Notes under the pieces: generated by a model | Database searches by the model: none | The model's input: the letters and a program-made list of their open reading frames with translations, nothing else | Told to the model about the DNA's origin: nothing | Position numbers and translations under genes: made by a program | Assembly: GCA_003118195.1 (NCBI GenBank) | Contig: BEXV01000791.1 | Coordinates: 119,259 to 152,479, forward strand | Direction of reading: 5' to 3' | DNA length: 33,221 nucleotides | From: Hemicentrotus pulcherrimus | Lineage: Eukaryota > Echinodermata > Echinoidea > Camarodonta > Strongylocentrotidae | Shown: in pieces, positions 32,379-33,221 of the stretch | Layout of the letters: every line of letters begins with the position of its first letter | How positions within the stretch are numbered: the first letter of the stretch is position 1

Positions 32379-33221
32379 CTATGTCAGTCTTTCAAGTAGG
32401 TACGTTAGAGATAAACTTCTAAACCTAGAAAGAGTTGTACTATTTGTGATATCATCAGGCAGACTGTTCAATTTTTTAATGCAAGAGAAATGGAAAGAGG
32501 TCAGAGTGACATTTGTTCTTGCAAAAGGCTGATGAATAAGACACCTTTGACGTGTATTATAATTATGAATTAGCGAGTTCTGACGGAATAATCTTGTAAT
32601 GTACATTCATGAGGCATAGACTTAAGAGTAAACATAAACAATATGCAATTTAACGACACAAGTCCACTAAGTGGTAACATTCTTAGTCGAAGGAACAATG
32701 GAGAACTTGGATGTCTATAATAAGAATTAGTAATAAAAGCCGTATTGTCTTCTTCTGCCATACTCACAACTTATCCAGATATGACTTAAAAGTGTTTCCC
32801 CAAGCAACATTACAGTATGTCAAAGAAGGAAGAATACTAGTTTTATATAATGTTATCAGCACTTTTTCAGGTAAAATAAATTTTAATCTAAATATGACAC
32901 CTACACTACGGGACAACTTTGTGCATACAGCATCCAAATGATTTCTCCAAGATAAATGCTCATCCATGGTTAACCCTAAGAACTGAACACTTTCACCAAG
33001 CGCAACATCATGGCCTCCAAAATTAAGAACAGTAATGCCATCTGGATACTTTTTTACCCTTGGAGCGAAAAATAACACATTTGGTTGTTTGAACATTCAA
33101 CAGAAACATATTACAACAATACCATGCATACAGTTTTTGAATCTCTTGATTCGCAATTAGTAATAAATCTTCAGCCTTCTTATCAGCCAACAGCAAGCTG
33201 GTATCATCAGCAAAAAGTGAA
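32379..33221 (-). mobile_element. Broken non-LTR retrotransposon: C-terminal reverse transcriptase (CR1/L2-like)
   Basis: The minus strand reads the RT catalytic motif FADD (33214-33203), then a Leu/Lys-rich segment, VQFLGLTMDEHLSWRNHLD, ILPSLTYCNVAWGNT, HNYNTRQ and WN.LP-like SLPDDI blocks, the usual order after the palm domain in CR1/L2/Rex1-type elements. The reading is broken by a frameshift near 33075, a TGA at 32764-32766, and frameshifts near 32730 and 32580. The 5' part (endonuclease, most of the RT) is off the window. It is inactive. Confidence 0.85.

Noticed and set aside
1..33221. CRISPR arrays, bacterial operons, rRNA or intact tRNA genes
   Set aside because: None seen; the splice structure and repeats are eukaryotic, and tRNA-like boxes occur only within SINE-like copies.

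Overview
The window is intron-rich, AT-rich animal DNA. It most likely comes from a marine invertebrate deuterostome such as an echinoderm, hemichordate or lancelet. This is inferred from the mix of a STAC-family gene spread over about 18 kb, a single-exon rhodopsin-type GPCR relic, a CR1/L2-like LINE, tRNA-derived SINEs and many small foldback elements. No sequence search was possible, so the species is not fixed.

Positions 1-18370 (+ strand) hold most of one multi-exon gene: a STAC (SH3 and cysteine-rich domain) adaptor. Fourteen or so exons join with consistent splice phases. In order they encode a coiled-coil-like stretch, a C1 zinc-binding domain, a basic segment, a Ser/Thr/Pro-rich linker carrying the STAC-type VDPIYQT motif, and two SH3 domains only about five residues apart. 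The visible part is about 560 codons; the 5' end may lie off the left edge. Vertebrate STAC proteins bind and regulate voltage-gated CaV1 calcium channels. The introns carry a hammerhead-ribozyme-like motif (6571-6613, minus strand), SINE copies, a 126-bp palindrome with CRE sites, a long A-rich tract, a duplicated copy of the SH3-1 exon that ends in a stop codon, and a MITE flanked by TTAA.

Positions 18371-19460 look like the STAC 3' UTR, followed by about 10 kb with no convincing gene. That stretch holds an assembly gap (20271-20396), homopolymer-rich tracts, a stem-loop, a repeat with a CCAACGTTGG-like motif, a compound ATT/ATC/ACC microsatellite and a tandem pair of perfect palindromes.

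Positions 30138-31113 (- strand) hold a class A GPCR pseudogene with a frameshift after TM1 and an in-frame stop at the start of TM3. It is bracketed by two foldback repeats, one about 60 bp past its stop codon and one (91-bp arms) about 140 bp before its start codon. The right end (32379-33221, - strand) is the 3' part of a broken non-LTR retrotransposon reverse transcriptase that runs off the window.

The most unusual points are the ribozyme-like motif, the stop-bearing duplicate SH3 exon, the coiled-coil exons ahead of the STAC C1 domain and the cluster of near-perfect foldbacks. None is proven to be a new system.
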